From Temnopleurus reevesii (lineage: Eukaryota > Echinodermata > Echinoidea > Temnopleuroida > Temnopleuridae): a stretch of DNA of 25,535 nt. The notes under the pieces were generated by a model, which was given only the letters and a program-made list of their open reading frames with translations, did not search any database and was not told where the DNA came from. The translations under genes and the position numbers were made by a program. Positions 1-9,989 of this stretch are shown here, piece after piece. The stretch covers positions 18,588-44,122 of the forward strand of contig BQKZ01005214.1 of NCBI GenBank assembly GCA_036244855.1, read 5' to 3'. The first letter of the stretch is position 1, and each line of letters opens with the position of its first letter.

Positions 1-372
1 TCCCTCTTCCTCCTCACCCTTTCCCTTCTCCCCTCCTCTCCCTCCTTCTTCACTTCCACCTCATCTACTCCTCTCTAATCCGCTCCTCATCTCCTCCTGC
101 ATTCACCCCCTCATCATCCTCCCCCACCAATCCTCCCCTCCTCCATTCCCACCTTCTCCTCCTCTCCTTCGCCGGGGTCCTGGTCTACATGTCCAAGTGC
201 AACCCAGGACCACCGCACCCCTCCCCCTCCTCCTCTTTCTTTTCCCCTATCCCTCTTTCCTCCTCCTGCTCCTCTCATATTCCTCCTCCCATCTGATCTT
301 TCTCTCTTCCTCCAGACCTTCTCCTTCTTCTCCTCCTCCCTCCCTTCCCTCTTACTTCCCTCCCACTCCGTT
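1..372 (+). repeat. Pyrimidine-rich low-complexity tract
   Basis: About 370 bases of almost pure C/T on the plus strand, with irregular CTCC, TCCT and CTTC runs. There is no fixed period, so this is a polypyrimidine tract rather than a microsatellite. Open frames across it on either strand encode only Pro/Ser/Leu or Gly/Glu/Arg runs and are not believable genes. The one non-repetitive island inside it is a copy of part of B3GALT6 exon 1 near 159-218. Long homopyrimidine tracts can form triplex DNA and are hard to assemble; both are general knowledge, not shown here. Confidence 0.85.
159..218 (+). pseudogene. Partial copy of B3GALT6 exon 1 (membrane-anchor segment)
   Basis: Sixty bases encode LLSFAGVLVYMSKCNPGPP, the same 19 residues as positions 18-36 of the B3GALT6 protein encoded at 562-618. 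The DNA differs at six codons, each time only at the third base: CTG/CTC, GCA/GCC, GTT/GTC, TAT/TAC, CCC/CCA and CCT/CCA. Similarity stops abruptly on both sides in pyrimidine-rich sequence. There is no initiator ATG upstream in frame and no continuation into the rest of exon 1. It is therefore a fragment, whether the relic of a second gene copy, an exon fragment moved by local duplication, or an assembly artefact. Confidence 0.7.
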
Positions 373-470
373 CCATTTTCCTGAAACATTCACAGTTCAT
401 CTTCATGATAATCATTGAGTTAATAGATTCCCATTTAATCTCCTTCCCCTAATATTCTCATTCTTTCTCA

Positions 471-480
471 CCAACAGAGA
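471..480 (+). promoter_or_regulatory. Candidate 3' splice site of a 5' UTR exon
   Basis: A pyrimidine stretch ending in CCAACAG (AG at 476-477) lies 33 bases before the B3GALT6 start codon and looks like an acceptor. If used, the coding exon would begin at 478 and the true promoter would lie upstream, possibly outside the window. No TATA box or other promoter signal is recognisable near the gene. Pyrimidine-rich DNA produces such matches by chance, so this is tentative. Confidence 0.35.
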
Positions 481-510
481 CAAGACCATTTTGTCCGAGT
501 ATACCCCGCC

Positions 511-2824
511 ATGGCACGGAAGGCCAAGTCCCAAGCCGTGATGCTGCTGCTGATCGTGCCCCTCCTGTCCTTCGCAGGGGTTCTGGTCTATATGTCCAAG
601 TGCAACCCCGGACCTCCGCCCGAGTGCCCCCCGCAGGAGAGCAGCCGTAGTCTCAATGAGGGTCTGAAGTCGGTGAAGCGTGACCACTCCGCTTTCCTTG
701 TTGTTCTAATCATGTCAGGACCTCTCCTTGATGCCAGAAGGTAAGGCTGCCTGTTTCTAGTTGTCACCAACAATGTAGATTACATGCTGATGCACTCTGT
801 AAACTCCCTGTCACGATTCCTTGCTTCAATACCTGTTATCATTATAAGATGTAGGACGATGCAATTTTAAGTTGCAGTGTTTGACAATATCTTGTGCACA
901 TGTGCTAGAGTAAGAAATACCAAGCCTCCACACAGCATGGACATCGTATCTGTCTCTTGTTTTCCATCACTGAGGCCAATAATCAATGGCTTGATTAACG
1001 GTATGATCGACACTATCAAATACAACATGGTGGCAGCAGTGGGATATGAACCCAAGCCTTTGAAGTGACTGGTGCCTCAAAACTAAATACAAAAATATTT
1101 ATTGTTCTGACCTATTGTAATGATAAATGATTCTAACTTGCACCATATTATGTCACAGGTCATTCTGTAAAGTAATTACATGGTTATAATGGCTACCTAG
1201 ATATATCCCTTTAGGTTGAAATGTGTGTTGGGTTGAAACGCGAAGGCCAGGTCCCCTACACCACAACGCTTCCACTTGCAGTGAATAGTTGGGTGAACTA
1301 TTTCCAGCTTTTGGCGAAGCTTAACCAACTGAAAGTCTGATGAAAGCCTACTGGCTTATTTAATTTTGTAATCATTTTCATCCCTGAAGGTATGCCATTA
1401 GGGAGGCTTAGATGGCAAGGAGAACCAAACATATCATCACCAAGTTTAAGATTAAGAATCCCATTGTCTTAATCTCATTGTCTTATCAAATGTTTCTATG
1501 CTTTTCATCCTGAGGTACACCATTAGGGAGACGTGGATGACAAAGAGAACGAAAGACATCATCATAAAATTTGTGATTGGAACACACGGACTATCAGGAG
1601 AAGAGAAGAAGAAACTGGAGAAGGAAAGCGCCCAGCATCACGATCTCCTCCTCCTATCGTCCGTTCAAGAGAACATCAAGTCCAATACTCAGAAGCTCAT
1701 TGATTCCTTTGTCTGGGTTGACAGACATGTGGATACCAGCTTTGTCTTGAAGGTAAAGTATCTTATATGTTGGAAGAGATGATGAACAATTGTATTCATT
1801 ACATAATTCACTCTGATATAGTAGGCAGATACAGTAATAAATTCACATTATGAATAAAAAGAATTTCTTGGGGTAGTTGAGGGTTGGATTTGTGCGAAAT
1901 GTTGATAGACAGTTTGATGCCAGCTTACTAAGCGTCTCAAATGTTGGGCAAGAACGATAAAAAGTTGTTTCAAAACCATATATATATATATATATATATA
2001 GTTGCCTGGTGTAGGAAGGCAAATATAGAAATATATTTCTGATTTGATTGATAAAGAAACTCTACCGATGGTTCAGGGACTGTAGGAATCTCTGTTTACT
2101 AATTTCTGTTAATGAAATCTCTGTTTGAAGACAGACATTTTGATGCCAGTTTTTGTAAGTATCTCAAATGTTGGGCAGAGTTGATAAACATTCTTTTGTT
2201 ACGACCATATTAACATCATTTGCAGAGTGCACTTAAGGAATAAATCAAATTATATGGTTAAATTTTTTTCACAGTAATAATGTAATTTCCTTGCTTATCC
2301 TGCAGGTCGATGATGATTCTCTCGTCCGATTAGATGCTCTATCCCGGGAGCTTCGCAGCAAAAACCACGAGAAGCTCTACTGGGGATTCTTTGACGGACG
2401 ACAGCACGCACACACCCGCGGCAAATACGCAGAAAATGACTGGCTCCTATGCGACCACTATCTCCCTTTTGCAATCGGTGGCGGTTACGTCCTATCAACC
2501 GATCTCATACACTATGTCGCGATAAATGCCAAGATGCTCAAGAAGTATAATGCAGAAGATATTTCGCTAGGCTCGTGGTTAGCTGCGGTTGATGTCAACC
2601 GAGAGCATGATCCACGCTTTGACACGGAGTACAAATCGAGAGGCTGTAGGAATGTTTATCTCATTTCTCACAAGCAGACCACTCAAGAATTGAGAGAAAA
2701 ATGGGCCCATTTAGCGAAAAATGGAAAAATGTGCCAAAAGGAGGAGCAAGTCCGACAATCTTACGTTTACAACTGGAATAAGCCTCCCTCAGAGTGTTGT
2801 GAAAGGGTGCAAGGTGTCCCGTGA
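511..2824 (+). CDS. B3GALT6: Beta-1,3-galactosyltransferase 6 (galactosyltransferase II), three exons, complete
   Basis: Exons are 511-740, 1515-1752 and 2306-2824. They splice with GT..AG introns in phases 2 and 0 to give 328 residues; the human protein has 329. In animals this glycosyltransferase family 31 enzyme transfers galactose from UDP-Gal to Gal-beta1,4-Xyl on the core protein in the Golgi, building the tetrasaccharide linker for heparan and chondroitin sulfate. Visible features: short basic cytosolic end, signal-anchor helix at about residues 9-28, a proline-rich stem, YTIRETW (78-84), the DDD metal/UDP-binding motif (158-160), YWGFF (181-185), GGGYVLS, EDISLGSWL (from 240) and HDPRFDTEYKSRGC (257-270), all hallmarks of this subfamily. 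The start is the ATG at 511 in a strong context (CCGCCATGG); a stop directly follows exon 1 if it is not spliced. All key residues are present and no break is seen. The human gene is intronless in its coding part, so the intron positions are a lineage difference. Confidence 0.95.
741..1514 (+). other. B3GALT6: B3GALT6 intron 1
   Basis: This 774-base intron has donor GTAAGG at 741 and acceptor CTGAG at 1510-1514. It splits an Arg codon (AG|G). Except for a damaged copy of the beginning of exon 2 near 1374-1462, nothing gene-like is seen. Short open frames at 867-1068 on both strands have no recognisable product. Confidence 0.85.
1374..1462 (+). pseudogene. Decayed duplicate of the 5' part of B3GALT6 exon 2
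   Basis: The sequence matches the exon 2 acceptor region and the first ~70 bases of exon 2, offset by 125 bp. In the exon frame from 1391 it reads YAIREA, a TAG stop, then MARRTKHIITKFKI; the real exon reads YTIRETW then MTKRTKDIIIKFVI. The Trp codon TGG is matched by TAG, and most other changes alter residues, so it is not constrained as protein. The AG before the match is conserved as GAAGG, so a pseudo-acceptor may survive. Inclusion would end translation early and remove the catalytic domain. Confidence 0.8.
1753..2305 (+). other. B3GALT6: B3GALT6 intron 2
   Basis: This 553-base phase 0 intron (donor GTAAAG, acceptor CCTGCAG) falls between Lys156 and Val157, immediately before the DDD motif. 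It contains a (TA)n run at about 1979-2000 and two diverged direct copies of an ~80-base segment at about 1905-1985 and 2128-2212, both containing TTTGATGCCAG and CTCAAATGTTGGGCA. No coding potential is seen. Confidence 0.85.
1979..2000. repeat. (TA)n microsatellite
   Basis: An uninterrupted TA dinucleotide run of about eleven units lies in B3GALT6 intron 2. It sits at the end of the first of two local direct repeats and is probably length-polymorphic. Confidence 0.9.
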
Positions 2825-2862
2825 TTAAAGTTTCAATTCATTCATTTTTTTTTTTATTATCC

Positions 2863-3310
2863 TTTATTTGTCACTATTGAGGAGGTAAAAATTATGGACC
2901 AACCTTCTCATGAACCAGGGTATATGGGACTACACGTAACTCTGCCTAAGTCGAATCTGTTGGGAACACAAAAATCTGTTCGAATTTTGACTTAGAAGAG
3001 GCTAATAATACTGGTTTTGTATGATTTGTTCCAGAAACTCACATCGACTTTGGCAATTATTCGACTGAGACAAGTTCTACTTAGGCAGAGTTGACTGTAT
3101 TATGAAAAAAAGGTGCATTATTTTGGAGAAAAAATACTGCATGTAGGCCTTAATCATCGTGCAAAGTCAATAAAGTTGATTTATTGTCATTTTTTAATTA
3201 ATTGTAAATCTTGAGGAGATAAATTCTCTGGACCAACCTAACATCGTGTTGGACTATTATGAGAAATAGTGCTTTATCTTGGAGAAAAAAAGAATTGCTT
3301 GTAATAACCG
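2863..3310. repeat. Tandem duplication downstream of B3GALT6
   Basis: Copy 1 is 2863-2932 plus 3098-3178, and copy 2 is about 3180-3310. Shared blocks in order are TTTATT-GTCA, TTGAGGAG, GGACCAACCT, GGACTATTATGA and TTGGAGAAAAAA. Copy 1 carries a 165-bp inserted element exactly at its TA within GGACTATTATGA; copy 2 has the uninterrupted site. Confidence 0.75.
2933..3097. mobile_element. 165-bp TA-flanked MITE (CAGTCAACTCTGCC ends)
   Basis: The right end in reverse complement reads CAGTCAACTCTGCCTAAGT and the left end reads CACGTAACTCTGCCTAAGT, giving 19-bp terminal inverted repeats with a perfect 14-bp core. TA dinucleotides flank both sides (2931-2932 and 3098-3099). The site without insertion is preserved at 3255-3256. 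There is no internal reading frame, so it would be non-autonomous. TA target duplication and CAGT-type ends fit the Tc1/mariner/pogo superfamily; that assignment is from family knowledge. Confidence 0.8.
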
Positions 3311-3829
3311 AGATAAGAAAAGTATCAAAATCTAAGCAGAAATTTGATGCCGCAATCACTTTCATGTGATTAGACATAGAAATAAATTTATTTTTCTTCT
3401 TTTTTTTTTCCAAAATAATGGACCTAATGGTAGAGATAAACGTAATACAAATCAGCTGAATGATGCTGTCCTAATGGTTAGTTTAATTAACTGGTGTATT
3501 GTCACGTTTGTTCTGATATTGAACAAAAAGACTGACATGCAGATTTTCACATTTATTACCCCAAATTATGAGAAATTATCAAGTTTCCTATTGCCAGTCT
3601 TGCTAGAATGTAAACTTGCCTTATTGAATAATGAAGTACTTGTTATATTAGGATTTCATGAGATGTGCTATACTACAGTATTTTAAATATTTTTGTACCA
3701 AATATTGATGAATTTCGAATTTGTAATTTGAATGTGATATTTCAATTGTGATTATTGTACTTTAGAATAAGATAAATGATAAATACAATCTTGCCAGACT
3801 ATTTTTATGCAATAAACTAAAATGCAACT

Positions 3830-4510
3830 TCAATTTATACTTTCATATCAATGAATGGTTTACAGATACTGGTTTAACAATTAACGTCATTGATAACCAC
3901 TGATTAATATACAACTGTTGACTGGTTCAGTACTGAATACAGAAAGATGAAAAACTATCATTGACTTTGTAAGTTTTAATGCTGTGTAGCCGAGTCATGA
4001 GCTTATAAAAATGAGTAAATATTGGTAGTGTGGACATTGAGAAAGAATGTTTTTATATTTCTGTCACAGTCAACCAGTTTGGAGGGAAATTGAAAGACAA
4101 TGTAAGAATAGCTTGTCCAATTGACCTTGCCAGAAAAAGTGCTTATTATTTTTTCTTCTAGCCATTTCTTGTCAAATTGTATCAAGAGCAATATTGAAAT
4201 GGCTCTTTTGCTCAGTGAGAGGGTGCTCACATTTTATTTTCACAGTGAGTATTTTTGGCACCTTTTGTCTCCATCCCATACATTTTGTTTTGTTTGTGTT
4301 TTTAAGGGGTGGGGGTGTTGCTTATTTTTTTTCATTGTTTTTTTTTGTTGTTTGCGTATAGTATTTTGTTAAAATATTGCTGAATGTAGGTTGTAGGATG
4401 TAGGTTTATGCTTGATGTGTAGTTTCTAGATAGATTCCTAGATAGAGTCCTAATTTTGATGAATGGAAACCCAAGTTGAATTTGAAATTTTGTTAATAAT
4501 GTATTTTTTA
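3830..4510. other. AT-rich intergenic DNA, nothing recognised
   Basis: The stretch has T-rich runs around 4285-4365, including a GGGGTGGGGG interruption, and CTAGATAGA repeats near 4427-4447. No coding exon, RNA gene or element with clear ends was found. Confidence 0.6.
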
Positions 4511-4514
4511 ATTA

Positions 4515-4525
4515 CCCCCCCCCCC
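4515..4525. repeat. Poly-C tract (11)
   Basis: A homopolymer C run in AT-rich DNA, followed by A-rich sequence. It is one of six long C/G runs in the window, several at repeat borders. Confidence 0.95.
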
Positions 4526-4540
4526 TAAAAAATATAATAG

Positions 4541-4870
4541 GTTGGTTGCAGTTGCAAGAGGTTTCTTGTGACCATTGAGATTGACTGACCACATGGTAAA
4601 GAGAGAATACGGGATAAGCCAATATTTTGGCATATTTTTGTGATTTTGGACCAGATTGACACATTGGTGTGTTGTTATTTTCATGTTTTTGAAAGTGTTT
4701 GTGCAAATATGAATTTGCATCTTTTGCGGGGCTAGGACCTGAAATTTGCGAAAACAAAACTACCGCGAGAAATTCAGCTTATAGCTTATAGCTTATAGAT
4801 AGGCAATTCTTGCAAGACGTTTTTTGTGACCATTGTGATTGCCTTACAAAATGAAACCGAGCATAATTTA
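4541..4870. repeat. Copy of repeat family R between two direct repeats
   Basis: The core at about 4611-4781 begins ATAAGCCAATATTTTGGC, runs through TTGACACATTGGTGTGTTG and ends at CCGCGAGAAATTCAGCTTAT. It matches the repeat at 22669-23499 in order and orientation. The ends are roughly inverted (ATAAGCCAATATTTT against ATAAGCTGAATTT). It is bracketed by two ~60-base direct repeats sharing TTGTGACCATTG.GATTG (4541-4605 and 4800-4868). A small CTTATAG triplication lies at 4778-4798. No coding capacity is seen, so it is probably a short non-autonomous element. Confidence 0.6.
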
Positions 4871-4879
4871 TAGCAAATT

Positions 4880-5390
4880 AGTTGCTTCTCTTTATTAGGA
4901 AACTCTTCAACAAGGTCCCATTGTCCACAGCCATGCATTAAGGTGCAAACAAATTATATATAATTTTTCAAAATGTAAGGATATTTGATATAAGAGAGCT
5001 TTATTTGGTTTCAACCATCCCCACCCCACCTCAAAAAAATTATGTTTGGAGTTCAGCAATAGGACTGGTTAGAAAGCAGGTAAGTTTGAACCTGTATTAG
5101 ATCAGTTTTTAATACAATCTTATGCCTTATATTTGTTGCATTTTTACTTGGATATATGAATTCTTTGTACATTTTTAAATAACAAAGTGATATTTTTGTA
5201 AGTTGTACAATTTGTGAATACAATTGACGAATTTATGGATTTGTTAATGTTTTTATTTGTATTCATGATGGTTGTATTGGTGGTTGTAGGGATAGCGTAT
5301 GTACAGCTGGTGCAATTTATGGTAGCGAGAGGTTTGAGTTAGCGCTATTGTAAGAAATGGTGGGGCTATTTTTTAACATTAGTAAGATTC
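4880..5390. other. AT-rich intergenic DNA, nothing recognised
   Basis: No exon, RNA or element with definable ends was found between the R-family repeat and the triplet-repeat region. Confidence 0.6.
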
Positions 5391-5394
5391 ACAT

Positions 5395-5665
5395 CACCCG
5401 CTCCAACAATAGAATTTAGTGGTTATTGGTGTTATTGTTGCTGTTGGTGGTGGTGTGGTTTGTAGTGTTGCAGGTCTTGGTGACAATGGTGGTGGTGGTG
5501 TTGGTTCTGGTGACGGCAGCAGCGGCGGCGACGGCAACAGATGTGATTCTTGAAATAACGGTTGTATTAAAGATGATGATGGTGGTTGTGATAGTGATGT
5601 AGATGGTGGTAGGGATAATAATGCCAATGATGATGATAATAATAATAATAATGGTGGTTTCTTTT
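5395..5665. repeat. Imperfect GGT/GTT triplet-rich region
   Basis: The plus strand is dominated by GTT, GGT and GGC triplets, grading into GAT and then AAT triplets at 5620-5652. A minus-strand frame across it (5394-5714) gives Pro/Ser/Leu/Thr low complexity typical of repeat translation and is rejected as a gene. Confidence 0.85.
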
Positions 5666-5937
5666 TGAAGCGCACAGGTCCGTCAGCAATGACGCTCATG
5701 GCGCTGTACATCAAATATTAAATACATTACAATAAACAATAACCATAACAATGAAACAATCTACATAATAATACAATTGCAATACATGATTTATAATCAA
5801 GATGAAAACAAATGGGTTTTTAGAAGAGACTTAAAGGAGCTGGCAGATGATACTGGTAGGAGAGTAATGCCTAAAAAGCATTGCGTGGTTGCATCCTCCT
5901 ACCTATCATTTGAAAATAGACTCACCTAAACTAGGTG

Positions 5938-6710
5938 GTGGTTAGGGGTGATTGGTGATGGAGATTGTGCGATTGATGGTGGCAGTGGTAATTGATGATG
6001 ATGGGATTGATTTGTGGTATTGTGGTAGGGTGGCAATAGTGATGATGATGGTGATGTTGATGATCATGATAATGATAATGATGATGATAATGATGATGAA
6101 TTTGATGTGAATGATTTTGAGGATGATGATGATGATAATGATGATGATAGACAACGATGATGATGATGATGATGATGATGATTACGATGATGATAATGAT
6201 GATAATATTGGTGATGGTGATGATGATGGTGATGGCGATGGTGATGATCATGTTGATGATCATGATAATGAATATGATAATTTTGATTTTGATGATGATT
6301 TTGATGATGATTGATGATGATGATGGTGATGGTGATGATATGATGACGATGATGATGGTGATATTTACGATGACGATGATGATGATGGTGATAGTGATGA
6401 TGATGATTTTGATGATGGTGATGACGACGAAGATGATGGTGATGATTGATGATGATGATGGTGATGATGATGATGATGATGATGATGATGGTGATGGTGA
6501 TGATGATGATGATGGTGATGATGACGATGATGATGATGATGATGACGGTGATGGTGGTGATGATGATGGTGGTGATGATGAATATGATGATACATATGAT
6601 GATACATATGATGAATATCATGATGATGATGTAGATGATGATGTAAACGATGACGACAATGACAATAATGATGATGATGGTGGTACTGATGGTGATGGTG
6701 ATTTACATGA
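5938..6710. repeat. Large GAT/GGT triplet array
   Basis: Roughly 770 bases consist mostly of GAT with interspersed GGT, GAC and AAT triplets; the purest part is 6040-6700. All frames translate to Asp, Met or His homopolymer-like strings, which explains the long open frames on both strands. The plus strand contains almost no C. Small palindromes such as GATCATGTTGATGATC occur at about 6245-6260. No exon is supported. Confidence 0.95.
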
Positions 6711-6719
6711 CAAGAATTT

Positions 6720-9700
6720 CTGAAAATGATTCATATTGGAGTAAATAATGCTCATTTTGTAAAGTGCATGACAACTTGGTTATACCACTTTATAAGAAGT
6801 GAACCTTTCAAACTCAAGCATTCAATGGAAGGTGACAGTTGATGGTCCGCAAAATTTCTACTTCCTCCATTGAGTGATTGAATTGGAAAGAATCCCTCCT
6901 CATGAAATCAAGTTTGTGTGCCATTCATAAAAACACAAATGAGAAATGAACATCTGCTTGAATTAGAGTCCTGGTTTTTTATTGCAAAATAACTTCTGAA
7001 TGCCAAAGAAGGGGGAAAAACAAAAAATAATTTCAATTATCATGAAATGATCAAATTTCAGTATCAATTGAATAAAATATAAATCAAATTCATAGAATGG
7101 TCATCACAAGTGAAATACTTTTATATATCAGTACTCCTCTGATATACACAAATCAAGTATTACAATATGGAAATATCATCAGTTTTCATTATTGTTCTTA
7201 ACTAAGAAGAGTACTTTTAATTTGTGGACACATTGTATGTGATAATTATCACAATTAAAAAAAAATCATAATATCACTCGCAAAATCTACAAAGGTACAT
7301 AGTCTCCAACAGTGGGTTAGGAAAATTTCTGTCAAACAAAGCTTTGAAGTGGCATGCTATTGTTCAAGAAAAACAGCTTGCCATCCCTAAAGCTTGTGTA
7401 ATGGAATCATTCTAGCACAACATGTCCCTATGTACTCAAATCAATCAACAGTGGTCTAATATTCATTGGGTGGAATTTTTTATGCTGGTTTATTTTTTTT
7501 TTAAAGACCATGGTTTAAACTAGGCATTGAGCTAAATGCACTTGGTTTATGCCCACATACGTGTGTTCATGGGATCATTTTCCTGTCTAAATGGTTCATC
7601 AAGCACAACAGCACTTAACTTTAATTTGTTCCTCGGTTCAATTAAATCACGGACTACAATAAACAACCAAGAGGAATTCCACATTTTGGGATAATCTTTC
7701 AAATATATCTAGTTTCCAACAAGAGAGGGAGGTAGACAAATAGGCAGGAGAGAAAATTAAGTCTACATATTACAATCTTAGCTTAGCACCTTTTTTAGTC
7801 AATTACAAGTGCCGTGATGGATCAACAATAAGATTGTTGTTCATGTGCCTTCTTGCACTTAAGACAAACAATTAACCAGGACTATTTATAGAGTACATTT
7901 TCATCAAATCAACAAATTTGACAAGGTTTGTAATCGCCAAACAAAGCAAGTGCTTGATGCTTTAGTTTTTTATAACGTTTTTTTAGAACTTTTTTTGTCA
8001 AAGGATGCTTCTGTCCTTCAAATTGATTCTTTCGAAAACTTAAAAATACTACTTAAAAATGACATTCTTTAATATCGTCAAGAACACATGTGCACATATT
8101 GTTTCATGGAATGATGAAATGTTGATAATACTTGTTTTTTACACAAAAATATATCACTTCCAAGACAAATACTTCATACTTTCAGTTTGTGCATTTCAAA
8201 AAGCATCAAGTACTTTTTCACTTTACATTTGGCTTCAAACAAAATGTCACATTTTTAAGAACCTTTCATAATGTACAAACAACAAAAAACATATTTCTCA
8301 GAAATATTTCCATACTTTCAACGTGAATAGTTGCATAAACAATATTTTGGTCACGCGTTTTGGCAGCTGATAGTACAAAGACATAACAATTTCATCAAAA
8401 AATCTAAAAATTTCAACCATAGAAAGAATCATATTTTCAAAACAGCATTATTGCTGATAAACTTTTTCATCAATTCTTTTGTAGAGTACATTAGTACAAT
8501 ATAAAGCACAATTGGTTTATAATCCTAAATTTTAGGAGTAAAAATATTCTTCAACAGTTAGCTTTGATCATTCTTATTTTTGTTTGTCTGTCTATGCTTC
8601 TCCTACCAGTCGGCATTTGATGGAAATATTTCTGAATGTTCTGGATCAACAAATGGTATAGATATGTTCGATTAAAACCAATATCAACATTGAAATCTCA
8701 GAGAAAAAAAAAGACATCTTGATTAAAAAAAACACTCTTAAAAGAAAATACACATCTTCAAAGGCTAATGGCTTTGAGTGCTGATATATCAAAATTAAAT
8801 TTAAAAAGCCGAGTTATAATTTCCTCATATTACATAATCAAAATAATTGTCTTAAAGGGTATCAGAGATAAAAAAATCATAATTTGTATATTATCGGTAC
8901 TATGTGCACAAAAGTAACCCAAAACACGTTATCCAACGTAATATAGATTGGTATTGAAAGAGTTAGAATAAAATACATGGCTCTTTCACCATCGATGCAT
9001 GGGGCTTATGTCAAACTAAGGCCCAATTTGAGGCTTCTTTAGTACATGTGCATTCTTTGTGTACACGTCCCCATTGCTCAACCATGTTGTATGATTTATT
9101 ATGATAAATAAATTATTTTTCGAGTGAGATACCGTTTAAATTTGCATTTCATCAGCTTTATTTGAAAATAAATTACTTGTTCTTGTTTTGAATTATAGAA
9201 TAAATTTCATCTGCAGAGAAAATATCCAATCAAATAAATAGATTAATATTCGGTTTTACTTTTTTTTCATTAGTTCTTAAATGACATGGAAACTATAATT
9301 GCTATATCTGCTGAAATCCTACCATAAAAGCAGTGAATTTGTCTTTAATAGCTGAAATAAACCTTCTAGAATATGCATGACAATAAAAATTAGAATATGA
9401 ATCATGAAACAGCCAAACCAAATATATTCTTAGATAAAATCACATTATGCTTTCTCTCATGAGAAAATATTAGGTTCAGCTGTTTGCCAATTCACATTTT
9501 AATTTCTATTCTCATGTATAGCCAGTAAGAGTGGCATCTCTACTATAGAGACAACAAAACAAATGAAAGGAAAAAATATTTAAACAAATTCATTGAAATA
9601 ACATGTCATATAGCTCATACTGATTTGTATAATATCGAGTTGCCAAGCGCCAAAATATTTCATCTTCAAACTATTTAGTTCTACTTTAATTATGAACAAA
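6720..9700. other. 3-kb AT-rich gene-poor stretch
   Basis: Read on both strands, no conserved protein segment, tRNA, snRNA or element with clear inverted ends was recognised. Open frames around 8059-8326 are short, overlapping, Phe/Lys-rich and typical of AT-rich chance frames. Confidence 0.6.
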
Positions 9701-9818
9701 AGAAAGTTACAGTTAATAATCTCCATTGATCAATTGTTCAAGTGGTGTGGACACAATACTCACAAAATATTTGCGAAATGTTTGAGACTTTCTTTGTAAT
9801 CCTGCATGACTTCTTGGG

Positions 9819-9984
9819 TTGTGTTTCATAAAGTTGCTTGTAGAGGTATGCATGACTCTGTGGATGACTGGTGATCCTTTCTCTGATGTTACCTTTAGCA
9901 GCATAGATAATATTGAGTGCAAGAAAAGGTCACCAGTCTTGCTCAGATTTGTGCGTACCTATACAAACAGCTTCATGAAACAAA
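9819..9984. mobile_element. Foldback (TTTCATAAAG-type) MITE, copy 1
   Basis: The left arm GTGTTTCATAAAGTTGCTTG and the reverse complement of the right arm (TTTGTTTCATGAAGCTGTTT) align for about 60 bp with scattered mismatches, so the whole ~166 bp can fold into one long hairpin. The arms also share GACTGGTGA(T/C)C and a GGTA(T/C)GCA block. It is non-coding; related copies lie at about 11467, 12701, 14812 and 25130. Target duplications are not clear. Confidence 0.7.
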
Positions 9985-9989
9985 AGCAA

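Larger units (their letters stand above)
2825..3820 (+). other. B3GALT6: Presumed B3GALT6 3' UTR and flank with candidate poly(A) signals
   Basis: AATAAA hexamers in the sense direction occur at 3169-3174, 3381-3386 and 3811-3816. Which one is used cannot be told from sequence. The stretch also holds a local duplication (about 2863-3178 and 3180-3310), the first copy of which is interrupted by a small TA-flanked element. An open frame at 3366-3686 has no recognisable motif, is AT-driven in composition, and is treated as chance. Confidence 0.5.

Noticed and set aside
197..418. Open frame over the pyrimidine tract
   Set aside because: It starts at GTG in a frame different from the real exon 1 copy and encodes only Pro/Ser/Leu low complexity.
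1035..1075. GGGATATGAACCC resembling an inverted tRNA B box, hence a possible tRNA-derived SINE in intron 1
   Set aside because: No matching A box or cloverleaf could be found nearby, and no 3' repeat tail; one short motif is not enough.
3366..3686. 106-residue open frame downstream of B3GALT6
   Set aside because: It begins in the presumed 3' UTR, has Phe/Ile/Leu-rich composition from AT-rich DNA, and no family motif is visible.
6064..6723. Long open frames on both strands across the GAT array (Met/Asp or His/Ile strings)
   Set aside because: They are direct translations of triplet repeats in all frames, with no unique sequence, no splice context and no known protein type.
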